This document shows, one piece after another, positions 47,823-59,472 of a DNA stretch of 64,000 nt. Each line of letters opens with the position of its first letter. Positions within the stretch are counted from its first letter, which is position 1. Source of the DNA: Gossypium raimondii. Its lineage: Eukaryota; Streptophyta; Magnoliopsida; Malvales; Malvaceae. The stretch is from contig NC_068569.1 in NCBI RefSeq assembly GCF_025698545.1, positions 2,728,001 to 2,792,000 on the forward strand. The letters are read 5' to 3'. A program made the position numbers and the translations under genes. The notes beneath the pieces are model-generated. The model saw only the letters and a program-made list of their open reading frames with translations. It made no database searches and was not told the origin of the DNA.

Positions 47823-49991
47823 GTCTGAAGATTTTCTAGTTGTGTTTCAGTTTGTTCATGCGGTTTGCAAGAACAGCAATCTGGGGGACCTATAAATGGT
47901 AAGGGTTAGGTATAGGGTAGAGAAATATGAGCCGTTGGATGGTCCAAGTTGAGGGTAGGGATCTTGATAGAGAATTCGCAGATGCCGAGAATCGAAACCT
48001 AAGATGCTAATATGCTAAGGTAGATCCCAATCACTTACACCGAATTTTTTAACATTAAAAATCATTCCACGTGTGCGCTGATGAGTGGTTGCCAACTTGA
48101 TGCTGACTATTGGTCCATTGTAGCAGCAGAAAATACAAGGCTGAGAGTAAGCGAACAGATAGAGAAGACGTGACTGTAGAGTGTGTAATGACTGTGACAC
48201 ACGTGGGAGCAGATAAATGGTGTAAGAAGATCATATTATTGTACATAATTTATTTACAACTCTAATAATCTCATTTAAAACAATGTTTTTGTTTTCCTTT
48301 TTACTTGTTTTAAAAGGGTTAAATGAGTGATATTTTTGCAATATAAATTATGGAATTTAAAATCCTCTTTAAATATATAACAATTTTAAAAATTGTGGTA
48401 ACTGAACTCATTTCAACGGATGCATTAAAATATAAACATTTATAGTTAAACGTAGGAGCCCATTAGATGCACTTCCCATAAGCTCCACACCAATTTTAGA
48501 ATATCAAAATCAAACCAACTTCATTTCTCTATAAATATATAAAATAAAATAAAACAATTGCTGTCAAAATTAATGGTGCTAAAATTTAAAAAGTTTAACA
48601 AAAATAAGAACATCCTCAACTTATGACTTTCATTTTAAATTATTTTTAAACTTCAAATTTCAAAACATTCTAATTACATTCTCAATTTATCTATGTCATA
48701 TCAACAAGGCCCAACCTTATGTGACATCATTTATTAATTTTAAAGAAAATGAACGTTGTAGGAATGGATATTGTAAAATTCTTGCTTTTGAGGTTTTCAA
48801 AACTTCTACATGGACTATCATTCACTCTCTTATTTTTTTCGGTTTTACTTTGATTTTAGTTTTAAATTTTAAAATTTATGTAGCAACATTTTAATTTTTT
48901 TAAAATATTTTAAATTATGTCACATAAGATTTTACATGCCATTTAATGGTTAAATTAACGGTTTCAATAATATAAGGACTTGAATAATATAATATCGATA
49001 TAATTAAAATATTTTGGGAATAGAAGTTATAGTGTAGGAATATATTGTAGAATTAAGTTAAAAGAAAAAGTGGTTTGAGTATTTAGAAAATGGGAAAACT
49101 GGATAATTAGTGACAAAGCCCTTTAAAATTCTAGAGAGGTAGTAGGGCCGAAAAAGTGTGAGTAAGGGCTTTGAGCACAGCCCATAATAATAATGGGCTT
49201 TGATCCAATAAAACTAGGGTCATTTACTAAATAATATTTTTCCAAGTGTAATTAATATGTTTTTCTAATTCAGTAAAAATAATACAGATTACATAAGAAA
49301 TTTTTGCTCTAAAAATTTGATTAATTTTCAACATATCAAAATAAACTTCTCTGGTTAATTTGATTAATTTATTTCCAACCGTTATGGTTGTTGGAAACAT
49401 GAATAGAGTCATTGAAGATGAAAATATCAAATCATTAAATTCACCTGCAATAAAAGGTATCGATACTTTTTCTACGAGTATCGGTACATTAGCATTTAAT
49501 GCCTAATGCAGTTACCGTTAAAGTTAGTTTACAATGATACCTGATAAAAGGTATCGATACTTTTTGTAATTGATTGAAAACAGAATGTCAACTTGATATC
49601 GGTTTTAGAATGGGTATCAATATTTGGTCAAAACGTATCAATATTTTTTTGCCTGGAGCAATACTGACTTGTTTTAAAACAATTTTAACTTGATTTTATC
49701 ATTTTGCTAATTTTGTTCAACTTTAACTTTTATTCAAAAATATTTTAATTTATTAAATAAAGCTAGGTATAACATAGAGGAACCAAATTATATAATATTA
49801 AAGAACAGATACTAAAATTTTAATTTGAAACAAAGTAGAGAAACCATGACGTAAAACAATCCATGTCTATCACATTCATTTGATATTCTTTTATAAAAAA
49901 ATTATTTTTAATTTATTTTAATTGTACAATGAATTGGGGATAGCAAGTTACTAAAATTAATAGATTTTGCATTAAAAATGATAAAAAAATC
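47823..49991. repeat. Intergenic, with a duplicated palindromic word
   Basis: AAAAGGTATCGATACTTTT occurs near 49453 and 49553. Its core GTATCGATAC is palindromic, and related words (GGTATCAATA, CGTATCAATA) follow. It may come from a decayed retroelement. No gene is seen. Confidence 0.45.
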
Positions 49992-51097
49992 GGGTATTTT
50001 ACCAATAAAAGCCCTTTTTTAAAAAAAATTTACCGAAATGGGCCAACTATTTAATTATTTACCGGAATGGTCTATTTTCCGCGAAATCGCGTCCACGTCA
50101 GCGCGATGTCAGGGTACGCGCCAGGAAATCGCATCCACGTCAGCGCGACTTGCTGACATGGACTGAAATCGCGCCCTAGAGGACGAGATTTGCTGACGTG
50201 GCATGAACAGTTTATGTTTTTTAGCTTGAAAAACTTTGAAAGGCCATAACTTTTGGCTCAGTTGTCCGATTGAGACGATTTTTTTTTATTTCGAATAAAT
50301 TTTCGAGATCTACACGCTGAAAAACTGCTTAGAGATGAATAGGGACTAATTTTTAAAGTATAATTATTGTGTCTTACGAGTATAGGGACTAAAGTGTAAT
50401 TATTTCAAAATTAACATGAAATTTTTGTATTTAAGAATATTTGAATGTTATGGAAGGATGAAATTGAATTTTAATTGAAAAACGAAGCTTAGATTTGAAA
50501 ATATGACTATTTAGGTTTTAGGGACTAAATTGAATAAAATGGAAAATTTTAGGAAACTTCTCAAAAGTGGAATGAGCCGACTTATACCTGCAACAGGATG
50601 ATATAAGACAATTCTGTAAAAAAATATCCGGTGTTTACTTCAAATAAATAAGGAAAATAATGATTTGAATGTTTCAAAATTCAATTTTAAACTGAAAAAA
50701 TCGAAATTTAGGGGCAAAAAATGATCTTTTTCGACAAAAAGTGTGGCAAACCACCTTTGGCTGTTTGTCAGCGTGTATATCTCGAAAATTTATTCGAAAT
50801 CAAAAAAAAAATCGTCTCAATCGGACAACCGAGCCAAAAGTTATGGCCTTTCAAAGTTTTTCAAGCTAAAAAACATAAACTGTTCATGCCACGTCAGCAA
50901 ATCGCGTCCTCTAGGGCGCGATTTCCGTCCATGTCAGCAATTCGCGCTGACGTGGACTCGATTTCTTGGCGCGTACCCTGACATCGCGCTGACATGGACG
51001 CGATTTCGCGGAAAATGGCCCATTCCGGTAAATAATAAAAAAATCGGCCCATTTAGGTAAATTTTGAAAAAAAACGGCTTTTATTGGTAAATTACCC
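49992..51097. mobile_element. Foldback element with about 330-bp inverted arms
   Basis: The left arm 49992-50325 starts GGGTATTTTACCAATAAAAG. The right arm 50765-51097 is its reverse complement with scattered mismatches. The arms are much GC-richer than the flanks and carry several 'ccacgtcagcgcga'-like words. About 440 bp of AT-rich sequence lies between. The plus-strand frames 50721-51060 lie in the right arm and are not genes. Flanking A runs prevent a clear target duplication (a degraded 9-bp one is possible, as in Mutator-like elements). Confidence 0.85.
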
Positions 51098-51800
51098 AAA
51101 AAACCAATATGTTTAAATGAAATTTATTTTTATATTTATTATTTATAAAATTTTAAGAAAAAAAAGAAGGAGAAATTCAAACGAGAATCCTACATTATCT
51201 TAAAAAAAGAAAAAAAGGGGGTGATTGCTTAAATCAAAACCTATTAGAATTTGAAAAATTCAATTCCGGATAACAGCAATGTGAAGTAGATTCTAATTTT
51301 GGTGGTTGAGAAAGCACGATTTCAAACCTAAAGTGATGTATGTTCCACGGTCTTTTTGGGGCAAGAACACAGAACAAAGCTTTGATTCTTCAAAATTGGA
51401 TTGTTCTGTTCCTCACAAAGCAGAATGATGGTATTATGGTGCATTAGGACCATTCCCTTTCACCAAAAATTATGCACGTGGATTTGTACGTGGCTGCCGC
51501 AGAAATAACAAAACAATTGACCGGAATGTTTAAAAACCAGAGTGGTCGCCAAGGCAAGCTGCCCAGGTGGTGTGGTGGAACTTGGAAGCCATCACCCTTT
51601 TCTAATTTCAAATCTCGCAGTCAAAGTCTTGTCTGCTGGAAAAACTGGCCTCTCAATACTTATTGCAACAACTGTGTAATGCTCATCCTGTAGGGGAATG
51701 GTCCATCCCGCTACTGTTTGTTGTCACTACCGAATTTTTTTTTATGAATTTTAAGTTAGATTCCCGTAGGCTAAAATTTGAAGAGATTTGCCAAATTTAA
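51098..51800. other. Spacer, nothing recognised
   Basis: A more balanced patch lies at 51330-51700 with one 73-codon plus-strand frame that resembles nothing I know. Confidence 0.35.
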
Positions 51801-53952
51801 AGAAAAATTAGAGATCAGGGTTGATTTTGGGATATTTAAAGAAATAGATCGATTTTGGAGAAAGAAAATGAAAACGCCTCTTATTGAACGCATTGCAGTG
51901 AAAACACGTTTTACCGGACGTATTTTCTGACATATTAACTCTTTTGGTTAGATGGTTAAATGTTAGTAGTATTGTTTTTGACTCACCTCTCCTACTCGTA
52001 TTTATATTTTTTATTTCATGTTGTTTCAAGCCTTTTTGTTATTCTTAATTAATATTTTTTATCACATTAGCTCCGTTGGGAGATAGTTAAATAATGGTGA
52101 TTTCATAATAAAAATCAAATAATTATTGTAAATATTAGTAAATACATTTTTATACGTGTAATATTTATTTTTCAATCCATATCATGAGTGTGATAAAATT
52201 TAAAATTGTATATTTTTATGTGTATTTGAAATATTTTGCATATAAGCATAATTATATTTGAAATAATTAATTGAAATATTTTACATATAAAAATATTTGA
52301 AATATTATACTCATAATGTAAATGAAAATATAATGATAGTTGAAATATTTTACATATAAAAATAATAATGATATTTGAAATAATTATTTCATTTTATAAT
52401 TTTAGAAATCACAATACCCACAATATAGGTGGAGAAAATAAGTATTTGACATATAAATATTATATATAAAAAATACACGTAAAAGAATATTATATATAAT
52501 GTAACAGCCCGATTTTTCAATGGTGTCGGAAATAGTGGTTTCGAGGCCACCAAATCTGGCGAGTAAGTTAGTAAATCGAAGCCATCAAATATGATTTTAA
52601 AAAGGTTTCTGATTTGGTAATTTATGTTTTATAACGATTTATTAGGTTCAAGTGGTAAGACCCCAAGGTCAAGTGGTTTTAGAAAGTGAGGTATCGGGAT
52701 CTCGTTTTTATAAACCGAAGCGTTAATATTTTTTATAAATATTTACAGAGTGTCATTAATGTGGTATTAAAGTTTCGTTGAAAAATTTTAACGTTTCGAT
52801 AGTTAATTAATTAAAAAGATCTAAATCGTAAAAGATGTAAAATTTAGTCACCATTTGATTTGAATTATTAAATAGTTTATTGAATAAGGAAAATGTACTT
52901 AATTGAAAATTAGACCATTATTATAAATAATGGACAAAGGTGGACATTAAATGGGTGAATTTTAATATTATAACAAAAGTTAAATTAGTAATTTAATAAT
53001 TAAAAGAAAAGTAAAACAAATAAAACGTGGCATCATCTTCTTGAACCTTTGCTTTTCCACTGAAATTGCTAAATAAGGAAGCCATAGTTAGTCCAACTTT
53101 AGTTTGATGATTCGGTAAGCAAATTTTGAGCGTTTCTTTTAATTTTTATGTTTTTGAGATCGTTGTAATTAGGTCTAGTTAACTCTTACTTTTGTTTCTT
53201 ATTCTGTTAAAAATTTTGAAAGTTTCTATTGATAAATATTAGATGTTTTTTTTTATGAATAACATGGATTTGGAGCTTTGATTGTGTTTTGTAAATTGAT
53301 TTTTGTTAAATATTAATTTTAGGATTAAATTGTGAAAATATCAAAATATTAGGGTTTGATAGTGAATTTTAGGTTTATTAGGGGCTGTATGAGGGCCTAG
53401 AATATTTGGATAGCTTATTGATTTGAGAAAATTAGTTAATTTGATAAATTAACTAATTAAGGGATTAAATTATAAAAATTGTAAAAGTTTGGGGTAATTA
53501 CGTAAATTAAAAAATAAAAGGATATTAATTGTAAAATGGATTGGAAATGAAATATATGCTAATGAATGAGTAATTTTATATTTTAGATCAAGATGCCGTA
53601 GATACTCGTGGAAAATAAAAAATTGCGGAATAGTCCCTGAACTTCTGCAATTACTACAATTCAGTCCAGGTAAGTTCGTACGGTTAAAATTTAACATTTG
53701 TATAAATTGATGATTGGTATGTATATATTCTATTTTTGTAAATAAATTATTGTTTGAATTATAATATTGAATTGGATATTCGGTTTGAATTGAACGCGAG
53801 ATTTGAGTACATTCGTGATTTGGTGTATGATGGGGGTTTGGAGTGGAGATGGTATTGGAGGGAGATATCAAAATTTTACCCAAGTAAATCGGGGTTCAGC
53901 ATTTGTTGCGAACTCTCGTGTTTTACTTTCTGTTTAGCGTGATTGGGTGGAT

Positions 53953-54035
53953 CAGCTCTTACGAGCTTCTGTTCAGCTTTTACGAGCTTCTGTTGGTATT
54001 TTCGGGAGGACCAGCTCTTATGAGCTTCTATTGAC
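53953..54035 (+). repeat. Three imperfect copies of a short motif in the LTR
   Basis: Variants of CAGCTCTTACGAGCTTCTGT occur three times; the first two lie close together, the third after about 25 bases. Confidence 0.8.
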
Positions 54036-54168
54036 AATGTATTCTTATTCGTAATTCGTTCTTCGAATAGAAAAATCTCGGTAAGGTGATTTATTTAATG
54101 AATTTGAAAGACATGTTATTTATTTTTGTATTAATTTGAATACGGATGTATTTATCGATTGAAGTTGT

Positions 54169-54296
54169 GAATGACAGGGAGTTATCATGGATGATTTTTT
54201 ATTATTATTTGATTTATTATAGTTAGTTCGGTATCGAACTTACTATAATAAATCAAATAATAATAAAAAATCATCCATGATAACTCCCTGTCATTC
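54169..54296. repeat. Near-perfect 128-bp palindrome inside the solo LTR
   Basis: Base pairing is continuous from 54169/54296 inward to 54232/54233, with mismatches only at 54224/54241 and 54231/54234. There is no loop. The word TATCGAACTTACTAT at 54232 recurs at 54297-54311, just outside the right arm, which suggests an inverted copy was inserted by template switching. Confidence 0.92.
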
Positions 54297-54851
54297 TATC
54301 GAACTTACTATGTTTCATTAAGCTTACTTGTGTTGTTTAATGACATTGTAGATTTTCAGAATGTCGGACGATCGGATCGACACTCAAGTCACACAATCTA
54401 GTTTATCTCGGTAGTTTTTGAAACGTTAAATTTGGATTATATGGCATGTATAGGGTTTTAGTGCTATTTTGGTTAATGTTTGGCTTATGTAAATGTTATG
54501 AATGATACTTTGTGCAAATAACCAATTTGCAAAGGGTATGAGAATGAGGTACAGTTGTTATGCTAGTATGTGTGGCTTACATATTTGATTGTTGTGGTTG
54601 TGGTAACTTTGTTAGGTATTTTGATTTGGTATTACTTGAATGAGTTGATGAATTGAATTAATGTGTATTTTGAGATGAAATTGTATATAACTGTGGTACC
54701 AATGATGGTACATTGGTTAGGCACATATTAGGTTGGTTTTGATGTGTTTTTGATCCAATTAATGTCATTTTGATTTTGTATTTTGGTTACTATTTGAATT
54801 TCTTAAGGTGCAAGCAATTTGATTATGTTTGTATTAATGTATGATTTGAAT

Positions 54852-54997
54852 GATTTACTATTTTGTTGTCCTGTAATACTCCGTAACCCTGTTCCGGCGA
54901 CGGATACGGGTCAGGAGTGTTACAGATTTACTATTCCCTTATCTTGTAATACTCGGTAACCATGTTCCGGCTACGAATACGGGTTAGTGGTGTTACA
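54852..54997 (+). repeat. 73-bp tandem duplication of the LTR right terminus
   Basis: Copies 54852-54924 and 54925-54997 each begin GATTTACTATT and end GTGTTACA, differing at 12 of 73 positions. Only the outer copy abuts the target duplication. Confidence 0.9.
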
Positions 54998-55706
54998 TAT
55001 AAATATTTGATATATACGTAAAAAATTTAGTTGATGTTTTAAAAAAATAAAATATATTTAACATAATGATAAATATAAAAAATATATTTTTATTATATAA
55101 TTATTAATTTATATAAATAAAAGAGGTATTAATTAAAAATTGAAAAATATATTTATTGATTAAAAACACTAATTAAAAAATTTGAAAGAACATTAAATAA
55201 AAAAAATACAAATGTGCTTAAAAGAAGAATTGGACTTGGGACTCAAGGATAAAGATGAAATTACTATCACTTAACCATCTTACTAGAAGAGCTAATATAA
55301 TAGAAATATTAATTAAAAAGAAGAAGCTTAAAACAACATGAAATAAAAAAATATAAATGTGAGTAGAAGAAGAATTGAACCCAAGATTCAAAATAAAAAC
55401 ACACCCTATAGGACACGTTTTCATCTGACGTGACAGTGAAAACACGTCCTAAAAGGCACGCTTTTAGCCACATCAGCAGAAAATGCATCCTGTATCATTT
55501 TCGTCTTCTCTCTCTAAAATCGACTTATTTATCTAAATATCCCAGAAAATCCCTAATTTTTCTTTCTTCTTAATGGAATTTTTTTTTAAAGTTAATCAAG
55601 TAAAAAAAAATTATTCAATTCAAAAGCACAATCTAAAAAACTTAGCTCAAATTTATTTTTATCTAATTCGAGTTGAATTTGAAAATATCCGAATATGAAA
55701 ATATCA

Positions 55707-56278
55707 TGTTGGAACATTTTAAAATATTTATAATGTTCCAAAAGTTACAAATAAAATGTTACAAGTGACATAAAAGTTATATCACTTGATTATTGATCAA
55801 GACTTGTCACTATTCACTATGATAAAGTATGTCTCTTAAATATAAAAAATTATATCGCTTGATTATTAATAAATTATCATAATTATTCAAGTAGATCTCA
55901 ATGAAGAGAATGAAAACTCCTATAAATATGAGTCAAAGTTCATTTGTTTGGTAAAAAAAATAGAAACTTTTGTTTCTTTTGATTCCCCTCCATATTCTAT
56001 TATTCTTAGATTATTCTATAAAGAATTTCTACAATAATTCTTTATAGAATTTGATATTCTTGTTATGCTTTGCTCTTTGCTCAGTGCTCAATGGATTGTT
56101 CCCGTGCAAAACATAGACAGTTATTGGGCTTCATTATATCGTTAAGGTTCATTTGTCAGTAACTCTTTTGTAGACTAAAATATAGGTGAAGACGGATAAA
56201 ACTTTAAAGAAAGTGACATTAGTATATGTCTTGAAACCTTCGTTAATTTCTCATGAATTTATTTTATCCCCACGCACT
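55707..56278 (+). mobile_element. Possible 572-bp LTR-like insertion, 9-bp direct repeat flanks
   Basis: AAAATATCA lies at 55698-55706 and 56279-56287. Between them the sequence starts TGTTGGAAC, carries a TATA box (CCTATAAATATGAG near 55918) and T-rich zone, and ends CGCACT. A related unbroken sequence at 57000-57060 looks like the unoccupied site. The right end does not finish in CA, so an LTR is not proven. Confidence 0.45.
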
Positions 56279-56282
56279 AAAA

Positions 56283-57300
56283 TATCAAAATTTGAAAAAC
56301 TCAAATTTGCCTAAACTTGAAAAGACTTAAACCCGATTTGATCCAAAACCTGAGACCATAGATGTTCTTATCCAATTTGGTCCAAACTTGAAAAGACTTA
56401 AACCAAAATGATCCAACCACAAAAAATTTCAAAATCTGAAAAATCTTAACTAAAGAAATCCAAACCGGAAAATGACCCGATACAAAACCTAAATTTAATA
56501 ATAAATTTAAATTTATTTAACATATTATAAAAATAATGAAATTTAATACTAAAAATTTTACTTGATGACTTAAAATAGACATGTGATAAATTCCCACTAA
56601 GGAAATAGAAATTATACGTGTCAACCTAATAGAGTTCCCCTTGGTATTGGATTTGGATTTTTTTAGCTAAGATTTTTTAGATTCAAAATTTTTTAGTTCA
56701 AATTTTTAAGATTAGATTTTTTTTCAAGTTTAAACCTTTTCAGGTTCAAATCTTTTCATGTTTAAATCAAATTAAGTGTGAAGATGTATGGTCTTGAGTT
56801 TTCAGGTCCGATCTCACATATGCCGATTTCATTAGTTAACGGTCATTGAAAAATAGCAAACTTAAAATTACTCAGCTCTACCATTTACCAAGATTATTTA
56901 TACTTTTTTTTAAAATATATTAATTGTTAGTATAAATAAATAAATAAATATTCATGCAACATTCTTTTAATAATACCTGAACTCGAACTTGTTCTTATCA
57001 AATTTGAATTAAATTTGAAAACATCTAAATTTAAAAAACTCAAACCTGCCTAAGCTTAAAAGGACTAAAATCCGATCTGATGCAAAACCTGAGACCATAG
57101 ATATTTTTACCCAATTTGGTCCAAACTTAAAAAGACTTAAAACTTGAACTCAAAAAAAAAAAAATCTTAGCTAAAAAACCTCCAAATCTAAAATGACTCA
57201 AATTTTAAACAAAATTTAATTTATTTAACATGTTATAAAAACAATGAAATTTAATACTAAAAATATTACTTGATAACTAGAAAATATACATGTTAAAATA
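56283..57300. repeat. Cluster of direct and inverted repeats of one 250-bp unit
   Basis: A unit at 56283-56600 (with CCTGAGACCATAGAT and CTTGAAAAGACTTAAA) recurs directly at 57005-57300 and inverted at 56640-56835. In the latter the minus strand reads AAGACCATACATCTTC and ATCTAAAAAATCTTAGC. This looks like a foldback or a rearranged repeat array. Confidence 0.75.
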
Positions 57301-58074
57301 AAAAAATATATACTTATAGTCTCTTTTAAATTCATAAATAAAAAAATAATACATTTTAACGTACTCGAACCCACATCCTCTTACATTCATTCATAATAAT
57401 CAACACTAGACTTGCAAGGAAGTTGTTGAGGCAAATGCCAGGCATACTTGATCATCTATTTCCACAATTTAGTCATACTAATCAACATGTTAACAGTATA
57501 AGCAAGTTGGATAAATTAATTCATTAAAAGGATATTGTGTAATTGGACCTCCTTCTAACTTAGTCAAATCTACTTTAACTCACATTATGTATTTCTTTTT
57601 TCTATTCTTTTCTTTCTAGAAATACAAAATTAGGTTCCCAAGTCTATTAGGTGTCAATGCTGACAATGCATGCAATTAAAACCAACTAGATTTTTCCTTA
57701 ATTGGCTGGATATTGAGTTATTCTTTTTTCAAATCAAGGCTTTTCACTTGTCATAGTCAATTTATCTGAAACTTAATTTAGACCCCAAATTTGCACCACC
57801 TCTTTAAATGACTTGATTCATTACTGTAACACATTACCTTTGTTTAAAAGTTGAAACATTGAAGTCTCAACTTTGAACCTTGAACCAAAAATTATACCTT
57901 TTTTCTTTTTCTTTTAAAGGAGCTAGAAAAAAAAAAAGAATTCCAGAAATGTGTACTTCTCAAAAAAATTAAATAGCCCTGTCAAATTTTTTTATTAGTC
58001 CTCGTACTTTGCATAAGTAGTGGATTTACTCTCTCTATCTTAATTCGATCATTTTTAGTTCTTGCAATTTCACG
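57301..58074. other. Intergenic, nothing recognised
   Basis: AT-rich with A runs. No gene is seen. Confidence 0.45.
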
Positions 58075-59029
58075 TGTAATACCCCTATACCCGGTTCCAC
58101 CCAAGGAACCTGATATAGGAATATTACATTTGGTGCCAAAGTGATTTTGGCTAACCACTAATATATTTGAACATAAAAAAAATAAAGTTATCATAACTTA
58201 TATTTTAGTCCCCACTACTTGGAACACACTTGGTCTTCCTAAGTACATGCCATTTTATTCAAAATTTTGAAACATACCCTCTTGGCACTTAGAGATGTGA
58301 TGAGATGGATGTCCACGACCTCAACTACGACTCTTCAAAATCACTTTACCTACGCGTTGAAAATAAACACATTAAGTCGGTGCAGACTTAGTAAGTACCT
58401 ATGATATTTAATATTAAATTTCTTGATTTCCGATATCTCGTTTCTTTCTTTATTTATCATATTCATTTGTAACTTTTTACTTATTTCATAATTTAGTCCT
58501 TAAGTCCTCAAATCAACTTATAAATTTTTATACATGTATCATATTTCACCATTTAGTGTAAATTTTCATGATTTTCTCACTATTTCTTTCACAATATATT
58601 TTTAATTCAATATTTCATGCGCTAAGGTTCCTTAATGGCATGCCACTAATATCCTGGTAGTTCTGATCTCGTCTACTTGGGCAAATTATATCATGCACAC
58701 ATATCACTTTTACACTTTTCGCATAATGCTTTTACATACTTTACAATTTAATCCTTGTACCAATAATCCGTATACTTATATCTTCATTATCTTTAATACA
58801 TGTAATATATTTCTAAATTCATTATTCATCCATAATTCACTAATAATCCTTATCATGTATTTCACATATCACTTTTATATATTTTGTAATTTAGTCCTTA
58901 GCAAAAAAATTCATGTAGCAATATATTTTACTTTTAATAACACATATAACATAATTCAATACTTATTAATATTCTAAAATTCACTACAACATCAATGTTT
59001 CTCATTCTAAGTGTTATGCACTTCACTTC
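58075..59029 (-). mobile_element. Partial minus-strand LTR of the TGTAACA family
   Basis: It begins TGTAATACCCCTATACCCGG, the inverted form of the family's right end (...CGGGTATAGGGGTATTACA). It runs to 59029, where another minus copy starts. The other end is not seen, so it is truncated or was interrupted by the neighbour. Confidence 0.55.
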
Positions 59030-59472
59030 TGTAACACCCGTTAACCCCATACCGTCGCTGGAACAGGGTTACGAGATATTATCGAACATATCAGATAATT
59101 TACGATTAAATTCACAAATAAATAACATGCATATTATAATTTAATGATTTAGTCCCTTTCATGGACCTTCGAGGCCCAGAATACGTATTAGAAGTGAATC
59201 AAGACTTGTTCGAGTGCTCCGGAATTAAAAAAAAAAAAACTCAATATAACCCCTTTATAATGATCTAACCTTCCCTGCAATTTTCAACCACAACCAATTT
59301 GCAACCAATATAACAACCTATACATCTCCACAATCAAACATGCCTAATTATGCCTACAACATTAATTTAACAATTTATCTACTTGATCATTCATAAATAA
59401 TTTTTAATTGAACTAATAATTTCATTTATTTCCATTTTAGTTTCATGCCACATTTACCAAATATGCCATATT

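Larger units (their letters stand above)
52500..54997 (+). mobile_element. Solo LTR, 2498 bp, TATAA target duplication
   Basis: It starts TGTAACAGCCCG and ends GGTGTTACA. TATAA at 52495-52499 and 54998-55002 is a perfect 5-bp duplication. TG..CA ends plus a 5-bp duplication are the signature of LTR retrotransposon integration, and the lack of internal genes implies loss by LTR-LTR recombination. Three variants of CAGCTCTTACGAGCTTCTGT occur at 53953-54035. Its right terminus is doubled and a palindrome lies at 54169-54296. Confidence 0.88.
51801..55563. mobile_element. Large inverted-repeat element split by a solo LTR
   Basis: The left arm, 51801-52118 (GAAAAATTAGAGATCAGG and on), pairs with the right arm, 55250-55563, read in reverse complement (GAAAAATTAGGGATTTTCTGG). 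The match includes 'gatatttaaagaaata', 'gattttggagaaag' and 'atttcatgttgttt' blocks. The inner sequence holds the LTR at 52500-54997. Inside the right arm a block at 55145-55255 is repeated in diverged form at 55305-55405. Borders of the element are approximate and no target duplication was found. Confidence 0.6.

Noticed and set aside
50721..51060. Open frames of 86-105 codons
   Set aside because: They lie in the right arm of the foldback element and mirror the left arm. They have no protein signature.
53470..53942. 137- and 62-codon frames in the solo LTR
   Set aside because: They have low complexity and lie in an LTR, which does not code. There is no retroviral-type domain.
58693..58977. 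94-codon frame
   Set aside because: It lies within an LTR-family copy and has AT-driven composition only.
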